Of a stretch of DNA of 64,000 nucleotides, positions 34,521 through 46,801 are shown piece after piece. Every line of letters starts with the position of its first letter. The stretch's first letter is position 1. The notes beneath the pieces are model-generated. The model was not told the DNA's origin, made no database searches, and saw only the letters and a list, made by a program, of their open reading frames with translations. The stretch comes from Agaricus subrufescens (Eukaryota > Basidiomycota > Agaricomycetes > Agaricales > Agaricaceae): contig CM057067.1 of the NCBI GenBank assembly GCA_029945375.1, positions 1,612,001 through 1,676,000 of the forward strand. The letters run 5' to 3'. Made by a program: the position numbers and the translations under genes.

Positions 34521-35520
34521 TTACGGGGGAGGGCAGAAGGTGAGGGTGTAGTCGGCCCTGAGGCTAGAAGGGCAGTTGAAAAGAGCTGTGCCACTAGACT
34601 CATCGTAAGCATAAACGTAAGAATTGGGGCAGTTGGACTTGAAGTAGGAGTAGAAAGCGACGCCAGAGGGAGGGCAAGTTTGGGGTGTGTTGTGTGAGCC
34701 GCTGCAGCAGTTAGCGGAGTCGGCTGGTGTAACGAGGAAAAAATACATTAGGATCGATAATGCTCGGATAATGACAAAGTATAACTTACATGGGTTTCCA
34801 TCAAGGTTGGCAACGCAGGCGGACTTGCAGCCGACTGGGAAGCCAGAAGCATCAAAGGGGCCTTTGAGTGCGTCAGGGCAATTTGGGCCTAAATCAACCG
34901 GGCAAGAGGGTACGGGGCAACCCTTGTTGTTGTCAATTCTCACTGGAAGGTTGTATCCATCAACGAGCGAGACTATCAGAAACAGATCAGAACAAGCCGT
35001 GGAATCAGCTCAGATACGACCCACCATCATACCAGTCATGCCCGTCAGCAGCACCAAGTGTCCATTCCGCGAGAGTTGCAGGAGGAACACCAGTGCCTGT
35101 GTGCGGGTCACAGACAAGGCCACCGTTGCAGCCACCGTCAAGACACGAGTTGGGGCCAGGGTTAGAGCCGAAGTTGCAGTTGCGACGGGCCCAGATACGG
35201 CCGGCGGTCCAGTTATCAGGCACAGAGAAACTTTGTGCTGTAAAGGCAGGGGCCTCCCATCCAGTCACATGGTTTGGGACGGCCGATCCAACATTAAGGT
35301 CGGTGAAAATCTAGTTCATAGACTATAAAGAACGGTAGGGACTCCGAGCGCAAAGGTTACTCACGGCTGGCCTGCAAAAAATGTCAGTACCAATGAATGA
35401 TTACGTTTTCATGATAAGATATGCGTACCAGATGGTGAATGGGCAACCATTGTATACCGTAAAGGTACGGGCTGCAACGGAAGAGACAAAAGCGACGGAG
35501 GCAGAGAGCTGGAGCTTCAT
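34521..35520 (-). CDS. Thaumatin-like secreted protein 2 (tandem paralogue)
   Basis: Model complement(join(34521..34723,34790..34972,35025..35310,35365..35371,35429..35520)), 256 residues. Exons 1-4 have exactly the lengths seen in the paralogue (92, 7, 286, 183 nt), including the 7-nt microexon that completes Trp-Pro-Ala. Signal peptide, then [51 protein letters not shown]; 16 cysteines. Expected to be secreted and to act on beta-glucan of the cell wall. The coding exons are far more conserved than the introns, showing the duplication is old enough for introns to diverge and that both copies are under constraint. Confidence 0.93.
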
Positions 35521-37409
35521 GCTTGAACTAACTGTCGGGGCAAATGGGATTCGCTGACACCCAGAAGGGCAGATAGGACCAGTATATAAAGATCGCGGGT
35601 GCTCATATCAATGTCATCGTCATAGCACATTTGCTAGAAATGGATGGCTGGGAGTCACGAAGCCATCCTCATGGCCATATAATGAGTGTTTTCTCAAGTA
35701 TAGAAGCTGATTGAATATACCACGAGCAGATGAGACCGCATGCGACGCTGATCCGAAGCACAGTAACCATTTGGGTCCGATAAAAAAAAATCAAACAGAA
35801 TAAGTGAGAGGATTGATCAGATATTGTGCGAGCCAGTAATATCTCCGAGCGCGGATGATCAAAAGATTGTTTTTGAGAGCACATGGATACCGTCGAAATG
35901 ACTCTAATATAGTTCATCGTAGTTCACGAGTTCGACAGTCGTGACACTCGGGTCCCAGAAGACATGAGGATAAATGTCTTGGATATCTTGGACTTGCCAT
36001 GACGCAAGTTCGAGGTGGTAAGAAGGAAGCTATGACTTAGATTCCGTTTTCGAAAAGAAAAGTCGAGATATTGTTGACTAACTCTCAATCACGTGTACCA
36101 TCAAAAAATGAATACGTTGTTCGGAACAAGATAAACCACACGTGTGTGTGCCTGAACAAACTATTCATATTTTATCATGCGAGCAGTCATAACCATGCTT
36201 TCTTTTACCACCTGAATTTCTTGGCTGATTAACTCTCAGTCCGATTGTAATGCACACAACACGGCATCCCACATCCCTCCCACTCGGCTTATATTGTCCA
36301 TTGCACTAAGGATGCTACTATACTGGATATGAGAACCATCGTGGGTTTCTGCTCTCAAACCAGAAGCATGATTCCCGGAACAACTATTCAACTCAGTACT
36401 ATTCATACAATTAGTTAGCGCATGGCTGTGTCAACAGGTGCAAAAAATTGAATGGAAAATTGATCTGCTTTGACACTAACGCTCATGAACCATGCGCTCT
36501 TCTGTTACATCTAGCATCACCAGGTCTCATGAGAGACGAAGAAGCTGTCAATCGCAAAGACAAGTTTTGAATAGTACGTATGTCACATGCACTTCTTGCT
36601 CTCAGAATTTAGATTCGAGGGCAAACCCTCACACACCCAGAAGCTCGAACCCTCTGCCTAGCTAAAATCTACGGTCTGAGCGGTGGTTCGGTGGGACAAA
36701 TACTTTGTATTGGCATGGCAATCACAATTTTCCATCTATTCCAACTAAGCATTTATCGATCCAGCCGCGGTCGAAAATGTCATCCTTCCATCAAGTAAAT
36801 AATCACTCGTCACTAAACATATCCCATATCAGTGTTTCGCTGCCAAAGACTTATTTGAAAACCTCAGGAAGCGAAGGGCATTCTGATTTTGCAATTGCAA
36901 ATACCCGCAGGACAAATTCGGGCTTTTGTGTCAGCCTGTTAGAGTACAACACCCACCCGATCTCAGTTGACCATACTGCTGACTGGTATCATGTTTATGA
37001 AATTTTGATGAAGGGTCCCAGTGAGAATGGATCATCGGTTATGATATATTCCTTCAATTAGTACGGCATTATGCGTTGTGGGTTGAGACGTTGGGAAGCG
37101 ACCACTACTGAAGCAAGGTAAGTTCAAGTCCGTTGTACATACTCTTGTTCATGGTGTCCGAGATAAACGCTATAATCGGCCACAGAACGCCACACTGATA
37201 AGTATAGGACATGAGCCAAGAATGGAGCACCACTGCCATATGGGAGCGAACAACTGCACACAGGTCGCAAGGTTAGGTATCGTGTATACTTCGGCCTCCG
37301 GAGATGTATCGAATCTAATTAACCATAAGCATTATTGCAAAAGTTCACAGTGATTGCAAAGACCAAAACAAAGAGTAAACCTAAACCCAGATAAACGAAA
37401 ACGAAAATT
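35521..37409. other. Intergenic, no gene recognised
   Basis: About 1.9 kb. Upstream of thaumatin-like gene 2 and downstream of the sugar transporter. A 118-codon plus ORF at 36705-37061 has no motif, no paralogue and no splice context; I do not call it. Confidence 0.4.
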
Positions 37410-40059
37410 CTATCTATGCCGCAAATCTCTCGCTAACCTCCAAGCCAACACGGCAGCAATCATGGCGGCGATCCCCCCAAACCTGAATATATAAACAACG
37501 GAGTTCGAACCTTCATACACCTCCGCAGAACCATCCATCTCTTGTCTTATTTCTAGCAAGTTTACAGCAACACTACTGACGGCGCGTTTAAGAGGTTCAG
37601 TTGCGTTCATTGGAAACACTTGTCCATCAGTACTGTTGGTGACGGGTGTTTGCGCTTGAACATGGGCACCACGATGTGCTAGATTATTTGCATTTTGGGG
37701 GTCGAAAATGGCAAAAATCAAGGCCGCAATTCCTGTTACGATGAATTGAGGTATCACAATCGAGATATTGTGGATGCCCTTATCAAATGCAATAAGCACT
37801 TAATATCATCCGGAAGGATTTGTTGAACTCACGAGTATTATACCAGCTTTTGCACTCAAGTCATTGGGTTTGTTTGCTCTGAAGTCGTTTTCTTCAGGAC
37901 TGTCACCCCCTACATCGTCACGGTCCCTGTTCCCCGCACTTCCGACATTCACTCTACTCACTCGAGCTAGTGAGTTACCTAGCATTCTTCTTCGTTCCTC
38001 CTTCACCTCAGCTTCATTCCCTTCCTCACCGTCACTATCAGAGACTTCTCCCGGAAGGAAACGGTTTCTTTCATCAGCATCTGTGTCGATGTCGATATCA
38101 CTAGCATTCATCCTTGGGCCAGTTCTCGTGTCCGAAAGCTGGATGGTAGTGTAGTCGTCGCCAGAAGATTCCGTTAGGATCGCAGTTCCAAGCTAAGGAA
38201 ATAATCAATCAGCCTAAGAAAGTATACGCGAATGTATACGAGAAGAGCTCACTAGCGCAAAAGGCGCCCATTGTGTGGTGGCCCAAGAAAAACCAGTAAC
38301 AGTAATTAGAAAAGATGCACCCGCAACACTACTCGTAATGCTGTCCTCGTTCACCTGATCAGTATCCTGTTACAGCTTGATAATAAAGAACTCACAAAGT
38401 CGCGAGCATACATCCAGCGAAAATGAAATGACTCAACGCCCATAGACTCGCCAGATGTATTCTCATCCACACAGGTACCTTCAAAACTTTTAATATTCTT
38501 TTCCACCACACACCTCTTGTACCATACCCGAATCTCAAATGAGGCCTCTGTTCACTTGTCATGGTTGGCGAAGCAGACTCTGCCACCACAAGAGGCAAGA
38601 AGACATTTCCGGCGAATGACACAACCGCGGACTGGAACAACGCGCGGGACCCAAGCCGAGTCGCCTCAGCATTGAGAGCATCCTGGGCTTCGTCTGTAGT
38701 GGGCACCGGGGAGACACGTTTATGTAAATCCCCGATGTAAAGAGTTGTGTAAAAGAGTACTGGGAACCAGGCTATCCAGGCACTACAAGGATATGTGTCA
38801 AGAGGCGTTATCAACTCAGATTGGATTGACGGACAAGAATTGGATAGTCAGCTAGAGACGATATATGACAGTCAGTGGGGGTAATTCCAAGGAGGAAAGC
38901 GTCGTACTATTCGGCGTATGGTACGCGGAAGGATCAGAGCAGTTGTCCACATATCTTTCATTTGTCGCAAAAATGATGTCTTACTATTACAACGAAAACA
39001 AGTGAATAACAATGTAGACATGAAGAAGGCTCTCACGTACTGGACAGTGTCTGTGTCTGGAAGGAGAATCTTCTCCTTTACAAACATTGCCGTTATTAAG
39101 TGACAACCTAAGAGAACGAGAGATGCGACCACAGCGAGGACCTCCAATTGCGTTTTGCCAAAGAAAGGAAAGGCTTTTGTAAGGTCGACATTACCGCTAC
39201 TCAGTAATCAGTATACCGGCTGGGACGAGCAATGTTACAACGCACACGAAGAAGCCAACGATTGATCCAAAGGCTCCCATACGAGCGGCCCACGCATTAC
39301 CTTGGGGTTGACGGGAGGAAGTTAAGGTATCGACCAACAAGGCTCGATCTACGGACATTACTAGAGAGTAGGGTCAACTAGGTACCGCATATACGAACAC
39401 ATTTGATGCACATACTGGCATTAATAGAGAAGTCGATAAAATAGATGGCAAACACTGCCAGCCATACTGTTAATGTATCATTCTAACAGTTCATTAGTTA
39501 GACTCTATGGGGGACTAGAGAAGCGAGCTCACAGAATGGTTGTTCCACCCCGTAAATATCGACGCGAACCACCTCGTAAACCCGAGCAGGATCATCGCAA
39601 ACATGCAGACTACAGTGCCGATCATCATATAGGGTCTCCGCCTTCCAAATCTTGAGGTACAGCTATCTGCGAGCAGACCTTGGAAATCAAATTTAGCAAG
39701 AAAGAAGCACTAGATACCCTAAGAAGTGTTGCACCTATTAGGGGCTGCATAACCAAGCCCGAGAGAGGGCCGGCGACGAACACGACCGCCATTTTGGATT
39801 TGGATAGACCAAGCGATAAGAGATATGGTGAAGCTAGGAAGATAGCACCATTCAATATCGTTTTATAAATGAAATAGGAACGTAGCATACCATACGACAT
39901 CTCAACACTCCAGAATATTGCCACACCCAGTAGGCCAATGGTTAGTGCGGGTAGATGTAACCATTGGGGACCGACAATCCTGGAGGCCCCCTTGAATTTT
40001 TGATGAGTCTGACTACCGCCCTCTTCTTGTGCTATGGAGAGAGCAGCTGTTCCCGTCAT
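37410..40059 (-). CDS. Sucrose/alpha-glucoside:H+ symporter-like MFS transporter (GPH/SUT family)
   Basis: Model complement(join(37410..37778,37833..38192,38253..38340,38396..38782,38835..38851,38908..38979,39037..39196,39246..39360,39416..39482,39533..39678,39735..39833,39891..40059)), 682 residues. Family signs: PALTIGLLGVAIFWSVEMSY in TM1, SPYLLSLGL, the cytosolic loop SRFGRRRPYMMIG typical of plant and fungal sucrose transporters, DRALLVDT, GNAWAARMGAFGS, QFFAWIAWFPVLFYTTLYIG, and SWATTQWAPFALLG near TM11. About 12 helices. A hydrophilic insert of ~110 residues rich in Asp/Glu precedes the last helices. It probably imports disaccharide with protons at the plasma membrane, as shown for S. 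pombe Sut1; substrate is inferred. One exon is only 17 nt (38835-38851). The ATG lies 113 bp from the end of DBP4. Confidence 0.85.
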
Positions 40060-40172
40060 TGCCTGAGCTCGGCGTAATGACGCCCTCAAGAGAGAGACAG
40101 AGTGTTGGTGCGCTGTCCAGTCACGTGTTCCATTTAAAATAAGTAGAAGCAAAAAAAGAACTCGGAGGACGT

Positions 40173-43071
40173 CTATCTACGTTGGCGCAGTAAACGAAGC
40201 GCAAGCTCTTCGTCTTCATCCATATCATCTGTCTCCAATCTCCGCTTTTTGATAGGTAAACGTTCCTGAAACGAGCTTCTCGGTCGCGCTTCTTCCTCCT
40301 CAACTTCTGACGGCAGATCAAACTCAGGGGAAACGTAGCCATCGTCTTCTTCCACGTTCGCGCCTGCGAGGACGGGACCGCCTTCGTCGGCAGGACCGAG
40401 CACCTGAATGCACAACAAGAAGTGTTAGCTCATGTCACAGGACACCAAGCAACTAATACTCACAGCTTCCCTTTCCCTTTCTTTCCTCTTTCTCTTTTTC
40501 TCTCTCTTCTTGTCCTTCGCTTCTTCCCGGTCCACGACATCAGTGACCCTCATCCTGTCTCTTTCCTCTTGTGCAAACCTCCTTCCTTCCTCTTGTGCAC
40601 CGGACAATCCACCACGTTGTTCGAACCACTTCTCACCATCTTCCAATTCGTACAGCTGGTGTGCTTGACCTTCGTCGTCAAAGACAAGTTTTGTGTTCAC
40701 ACCACCTGTAGCTATGGCTCGCTTAGCTTTGCCCAACTTTTGTTTCCGCTTTGAAAGATTTTCGCGAACATCCTGCTCGAATGTCGTGTAATGGGCCGCG
40801 GAACTGCCCGAAGGGCGGTCGGCATCCAAAGGATCAGTAACATCATCATCAAGGCCATGATCGGCGCGTTTGAGAGTGATAAAGTCGTCTTCTGATTCTG
40901 AGGCCGATTCATGTGATATCAACTTCGAGTAGTGTTCAGAGAGGATATTCTGGTTTTTGCGTTCGAACATGCGATCGTATTTCGTACGAACGGCTCCGGG
41001 CTACTCAACAATTTAGTTGCATCTTGGGTTAGTGCAATAAAGACGCACCTGCTTGACTTTACCGGGTGTCGTCGATTCTGCAACTAACTTTTCTTCTTCT
41101 TCTTCCTCTGACGATGTTCCACTCTCAGATACCTCACTACTTGCTTCCTCGCCTCCCTCCTCCTCCCCTTGATCTTCTTCAGCAAGCTGGTTTATCTTCG
41201 GCTTCGGGGCTTTCATCCCATCAGTTACCTCAATTTCCGCCGCCTCGACCAATCTCGACGCATTCTTTCGCTTTTTGACCGCTTCCTTGCTTAAAAACTT
41301 GATCTTGGGAGCACCAGGAAGTCCAAGAGATTCTGCAAATCGTTCCGCAGGTAATTCATCAATCTTGAAGATCGATTTGTTTTTTTGTAAGTAAATAGAG
41401 CGTAAATATGATACAAAAGCCTGTAATAGTGTCAATAAAGGTATCCAAAGAGAAGAAAATGAGACATGCGCACTCGTTGAGCCAAATATTTGATCTCTGG
41501 ATCTTGAAATGCTAATTTTTGTAGCTGGTTTTCGATATTCTGTGTCTTGCTTGGCCGAATTTTGATCTTGTTCACTTCGAGCCCCTTCTTCTCAAGCGCC
41601 AGCTTCATTCCTTCCTCCTCGCTGGGACAAACTACTAGTAGCCCCTTTCCTTTACTCTCATATCGCGCCGTACGCCCAACTCGGTGGATATACGTCTCCA
41701 CGTCCTCCGGTGCGTCAAGTTGCACAACCCAATCTACTGAGGGAAAGTCCAAACCACGGGCAGCAATATCTGTGGCAAAGAGCACAGCATGTTTCATCGT
41801 AGTGAATCTGTTGAACATTGTCAACCGGGCACTTTGCTTCTGCTTCCCATGTAAGTGGATCAAAGGGATACCAGGATGCATACGGCAGAATGTCTCGTAT
41901 ACGAAACGAACTTGCTTGCACGCCGACATGAACACAAGTGTTTTGGATTGTAAGTGAGTTTTGATGAATGACCATAAGATGTCGAGTTTCTTGTCAAGGT
42001 CGCAGGCAACGTAATGTTGCTCGAGTGAAGCTGGGATATATGCATTGTCGGTGGATTCACCAGGGGAGGAGATCCCGATAGACACTGGATCCTTGAGACT
42101 GAGTCGTGCCAAGTCGTTCACAGACTGCGTTTGAGTGGCGGAAAAGAGGAGGGTTTGACGTGATTTGGGGAGATGGGAAAGAAGTGCGGAGAGTGTACGC
42201 TGAAAACCCATGTCAAGGATGCGATCAGCTTCATCGAGGACTACAAGTGAACCGTTAAGAGCCGACTCCAGTCATGCAACGACATAGCACGTACCGAGCA
42301 TTTGAAGATTGTCAGCATCAAAACCAAAGGTTTGGTCCATGTGTTGGAGCAGCCGACCAGGAGTCGCAACCAAGATGTTCATTCGAGATAACCGGTCCTT
42401 CTCATCCTTCACATTTTTGCCACCAATAACCAATCCCGCAGAAAACGAGTGATAGCCACCGATAGATCGTAGGACTTCAAATATCTGGACGGCCTATTGA
42501 CAGAGTAAGCCTCCGGTGTAAGGTAAACAAGGTAGAAACGAACCAATTCTCGGGTTGGCGAGATAATCAACGCCCCAAGGCCATCCATAGCACCCCATTT
42601 CCGACGGTACAATGACTCGAGCACTGGTATCAGAAACGCGAGCGTCTTTCCGCTTCCAGTTCGGGCCGCTCCTAAGACATCTTTGCCTTTGAGTGATACG
42701 GGTAAACTTTTGGCTTGAATGTCGGTCATCTCGACGAAAAAAGCTTTCTTCAGTCCTGTATGAACATTAGCATGCCAGACTCGGTAACTTGGCAATTGTA
42801 CGCTCACCTCGCTTCGTGTTCTCTGATATTGGAAGATCAGTGAAGCGTTTGAGATCCGCTGGTGGGACCTACAACTATTTTCGTTAAACTAGAGATGACA
42901 GACGAACTATACCCTACTCACGTATTCCATAGCTAATTTCTCCACTTGCTCGACTTTCTGTTTTTCTGCAAGCCGCTTGAGTTTTGCTGATTTAACGACA
43001 GGTCTATGTTTTTTCCGTTGTCTCGCAGCAGCATTTTGTCGTGACGAGCCGGGATCTGTGGCCTCTGGCAT
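40173..43071 (-). CDS. DBP4: DEAD-box RNA helicase Dbp4/DDX10
   Basis: Model complement(join(40173..40403,40464..41000,41049..41420,41474..42240,42295..42493,42544..42755,42808..42868,42922..43071)), 842 residues. Helicase core in order: Q motif FTDLPIS...TDIQ (58-84), motif [10 protein letters not shown] (100-108), PTRELA, TPGR, DEAD (210-213), SAT (241-243), [20 protein letters not shown]. The C-terminal half is acidic/basic with coiled stretches and a [13 protein letters not shown] tail, as in Dbp4 rather than other DEAD-box proteins. The block [16 protein letters not shown] just after the core is also typical. Yeast Dbp4 (Hca4) unwinds the U14 snoRNA-pre-rRNA duplex in 18S rRNA processing in the nucleolus. 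An in-frame upstream ATG at 43131 is possible; I prefer 43071. Divergent to B2. Confidence 0.93.
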
Positions 43072-43338
43072 CTTTGAATTATGGTAGAAAACAAAATGTT
43101 TGGTCACCGGGAGCTTGTTACGCGTGACCATCTAACCAAAAATAGTATATTTTCAACTGACGATCATTCTATATTCGATCCTTTCACGAGGACCTGTCCA
43201 ACTGTCGTGTATGACCAACTCTCCGTTGCTGATGGCCATCTGTCGAAAATTCCTTAAGACCGCTTTGTTAGAGGGAGGCTTACTGGGCGCGATGACTCGC
43301 ACAATTATCATAACCTTGCCCGGTCACCAACATCTCCA
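43072..43338. promoter_or_regulatory. Divergent promoter region between DBP4 and B2; boundary of the accessory cluster
   Basis: 267 bp. The B2 side contains elements shared with the B3 upstream region: cgtgaccatc, atagtat.ttttcaac, acgatcattctat, and gacctgtccaactgtc. These mark where conserved core sequence ends and repeated cluster sequence begins. Confidence 0.45.
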
Positions 43339-44537
43339 ATGGCCACTCTCGACTCTGGCGCTCGACCTGAATCCAGGCGCGACTTTGGCCTTTCACCTCA
43401 AAAGCATGTAGAGGTCGCAGCAATGGTCATGCCCAAACGTATGACAGGAATGAAGCATATGCTCCGTCATGCTTGCAAATTCCTCCCCATGCCATTGTCC
43501 TTGGGCTGGGAAGACAGTCCTGTCGACGATGACTATCCACAACGCCTCCTCGTTCCTGGATTACAGCTCACGGACATTGAATCTGGTGCCACGCGCACCG
43601 TAACTGCACCGTGGATGCATGCACTGTACAGCATGACACTGGAGAATCAGCAGAGCGGTGTGACGGAGATCAAGCTGGAGGATGCCCATTTTTCGACGTC
43701 CTTCACTTGGCAGCATAGAGTTGCTCTGGGCGTTTTCTGCCTCCAAGGCATTGTCAGCCTTCGTGCTTATGTCCGCCACCAAAGACGCGAAGGAATCATC
43801 ATCCTACTTGGTATCGCCTTACAAATTCTAGAGGGCTACTATGCATGGAAATACCCGACCCACATGCCTCCGCGGCCCGTTGAGAAGGCCAGATACTACG
43901 CATTACACAAGGGCATGACTTCTACCCATTTTCTTCTGATATCCCACCGACGAACAAGCATACCCCCAAATGTCAAGAAACCGTTTACGAATCTCGAGGA
44001 TGCCGCAGTGCCTTTACGCATCGTACGCAAAGGCTACCATCGAATTCAAGAGGCATGCCTTCGCCAGCTGCTTCAAGTTGCAAGCATAACTCTTAAAATC
44101 GGAGCAATCCTGTCCTTCAGCAGCAGCCTTGTCATTCCATTCACGCTTTTGATTGGCACTATCACATCGGAGATTATCACATCCTTCCACACACCTTTAC
44201 CGAGATACTCAGAGATGGAACCGCTAGACACTGCAAACCCCAAGCATGCGAATATCCTGAATATGCTTACAGCAATCGGCCAGCAGACTGGGAGCATCTC
44301 TATGGGACTGATGGGATCCGCTCTTCCCGATCCGGTTGGAAACCGTGTTGATTATCATTGGATTGCCAAAATTCTGCGTTCAAAGGGTGCTCTGCTTTCT
44401 GGATTTCACCCTAGGCGCGAGATAGCAAATGCCCTATTGGCTGCAGCACTCCGAAGGATAACTCATTCGGTATGTGATTCTATGGTACATTGTGACTTTG
44501 CCAAAGCGGCTCACAATATTGGTTATAGAGGCCTTAA
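43339..44537 (+). CDS. B2: family B membrane protein, 379 residues
   Basis: Model join(43339..44469,44529..44537). The first exon is exactly 1131 nt as in B1; a 59-nt GT-AG intron (TTCG|GTATGT ... TATAG) leads to a 9-nt terminal exon coding Arg-Pro-stop. Conserved landmarks: HVEVAAMVMPKRMTGMKHML, PVDDDYPQRLLVPGLQL, FTWQHR followed by two hydrophobic helices, HKGMTSTHFLLISHR, and a third helix near FTLLIGTITSEII. The stretch 43464-43723 is almost identical at DNA level to B3 although the flanks have diverged clearly, indicating gene conversion. Function unknown; topology suggests an integral membrane protein. Confidence 0.72.
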
Positions 44538-44838
44538 TAGTGTGTAATGATATATGATCGAGTCATCATTTTCCATGGTCATCTCGAGTCTCCCAGCGCG
44601 TAGTTCAATTTTCTATCGGTAATTTGCTCCTAGATTCTGTCATCGCGTATCGTAAGCACGTTACATGATACACTATCGTCCAGTGTGTAAACGAGGAAAC
44701 AAATAGTTGTCATTTCTGACGTGCTAAGCTTTTCATTCTTAAGTGCTCAAATCTATTATGCTTATGCTACCACTCTGTTGTCTGTTATGATCAGGTTGTG
44801 ATCAGATAGACCAGGATCGGCAACTTGTTATAATTAGT
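44538..44838. other. Spacer downstream of B2
   Basis: No gene seen. Confidence 0.35.
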
Positions 44839-44872
44839 GGGTTGTCTGGTCGTATGGGTTGTCTGGTCGTAT
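44839..44872 (+). repeat. Two exact copies of a 17-bp unit
   Basis: gggttgtctggtcgtat occurs twice in direct succession, just upstream of the decayed B copy. Confidence 0.8.
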
Positions 44873-44879
44873 GCTACGC

Positions 44880-45700
44880 GTGACTTGCGCGTGACCGTCA
44901 TAAGGCCCAAAAATAACATTTTTCAACGCCACCGTTGCTCTTCGCGGGCCCTGCCAAGCTGTGGTTGATCGTTTTTCTTGTTGATGACTATTCGTTTCAA
45001 GAGCTCCTCCATGGAATGACTCTACTGCTTCGCGATGATGACAATACCTGGGTCCGATGACTCGTGCAACCATCGCAACCTTGACCGCTGGCTCTCATAG
45101 TACAGAGCTGTATCACGGCGTGCTCCGCTTCTGACACATCCTTGGCCTTCGAAACAACCCTCTTTGACGGCCTCTCACTAGGCTGAAATGACCACTTAGC
45201 CTATCTATAGGCCTCCACGCGCTGCTGCAATAGCTAGATACCACGTATTGCACAAAATATAACCTCCACCCACTCTCTTCCGATACTCCGCCCGTCTTGC
45301 CAAATGTCGAGAAATTCTGTAGAAATATCAATATCATCAATGAAATCTCCAAAGGATGGGCTGAATTGGTCTTATTGTTTCAATTACCCTCTTCATTGGT
45401 ACTATCATATCGGAAACCATCAGATCCTCTCACATACCTTAGCCGCTCAAACATTTTGAATAACCTGACAGGTATCAGTCGGCGATAGGATATATTCTCT
45501 GAGCATACGATGGAAACCAGTCTTTCTGACCTGGTGAGAGATTACGTTACGCTCATTACAAGTGGGTAACCAGAGTTCTCCGATAGATCGATATGTGGGA
45601 GCGCCGCGCTTTAGAATTCACCCTGTGCATCAGACAGAAGGGCAGTGTAGGCGAGAGCGCTCCAAAAGATAACTCATTTGGTATGTGTTCTTTCAACAGC
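44880..45700 (+). pseudogene. Decayed family B copy 1
   Basis: Collinear fragments of B2/B3 survive without an open frame: upstream motif cgtgaccgtcat and ttttcaac, then gatgactcgtgcaaccatcg, then catcggaaaccatcagatcc-like membrane-segment sequence near 45380-45450, the cgctcaaacattttgaataa block near 45446, and the 3' end (gcatcagacagaag, gctccaaaagataactcat, ggtatgtgtt donor) near 45625-45680. Internal deletions and stops are present. Confidence 0.65.
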
Positions 45701-46647
45701 ATACCTCATCCTGTCAAGATGGTTAATGATAGGTGACATTGTATCATGCAGCTTCGTTCATAGCCCCCGTGCTCATGAAACTCACTTCTATGTCTCACCC
45801 TAGTGACTATCTTTACTATATCACTCTCCTTTCTATCGCCGACATCCGGACAATTAGCTGTCTGTGGTACAAACGCGTTTTAGCATACATCTTATTGGCT
45901 CCTGTTCCAGCATGATTGGAACCAGAATGAAACGACGACATCTCACGGGTTTACTCAAGGCTTTTTTGGGATCACTTATCACAAAGGATCATTCATGACA
46001 TGTCCTAATTTTCCATCCAATTCGAACTCTCTGAAAAGCTGTTGAACCAATTTTAGGTCAGTCATCAACATATAGCTCTATGCTTTATGACCATATGATG
46101 AATAGAACAAGGAATGCTGTACATCAAGAATAAAGTGTTCTTCTCCCACATTGGAATAGGTCAATCAAAATCAAAACTTCTCAGGAGAATTTTACCAGTG
46201 ATAATTTAGGACGTTGATGGATAGACAGCTGTCAATCCCGTTGGGATTGTCACCAGAGTCTGGTATCCCCTGAATATCCCCTGGGTTACTATGATGACCA
46301 CAAATCATGGGTAACTGTTTCAAAATACACAGAGAAACGAGCGCGGCTTATGCCTACACCCTCTGTTCACCTTTTGAAAGTCTCCAGATTAACCTTTATA
46401 CTATTGTTGGGTTTTCTGACTTTTCCGGGAACCACGAGCGCAGACCTACGTTTATGTCAAATTTGCGTTTCGCGCTGGAACTTCCCTGATGGCAACGCGC
46501 AATTGTTGCAATACCATTCATTGTGCATCGCACGATAATCGCACAAACCGATTGGGATAAGTTAAATAGTCATGTCCTTTGTCTTTTTTTTAGGTATTGA
46601 TCCCGGACAACATGAGCATTTGAAGTCTTCTTGGCAAGCAACATGTG
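45701..46647. other. Spacer between the decayed B copy and A3
   Basis: No gene recognised. Short ORFs near 45733-45915 and 46307-46538 have no recognisable features. Confidence 0.35.
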
Positions 46648-46793
46648 TATAAATATCAATTCTTCTTCTACACTTTGATATAGAACTTGCACCTTTCTCG
46701 ACTGTTTTTGACGCTCGATCTAACGCACCTCAAGGTGATATTCCTACCAATATTTTGTGATATGTCGAGATGGACTTACGATCTTGATTCAAG
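46648..46793 (+). promoter_or_regulatory. A3 promoter and 5'-leader intron
   Basis: TATAAATA at 46648-46655; GT-AG intron 46735-46793 with donor CAAG|GTGATATTC and acceptor TTCAAG, eight bases before the chosen ATG. Confidence 0.45.
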
Positions 46794-46801
46794 CCTGTTC
46801 A

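Noticed and set aside
34239..35328. Plus-strand ORFs of 148-213 codons across thaumatin-like gene 2
   Set aside because: Antisense to well-supported exons; they arise from GC-rich codon use on the other strand.
36705..37061. 118-codon plus ORF
   Set aside because: No motif, signal, paralogue or splice context; composition typical of chance.
37061..37138. Possible tRNA: ttcaagt T-loop-like sequence with pairable ends gtacggc/gttgtac
   Set aside because: The T-stem does not pair and no proper D-arm or anticodon arm can be drawn.
40422..41278. Plus-strand ORFs opposite the DBP4 tail, rich in Leu/Ser/Phe
   Set aside because: Antisense of the Glu/Lys/Arg-rich coding sequence.
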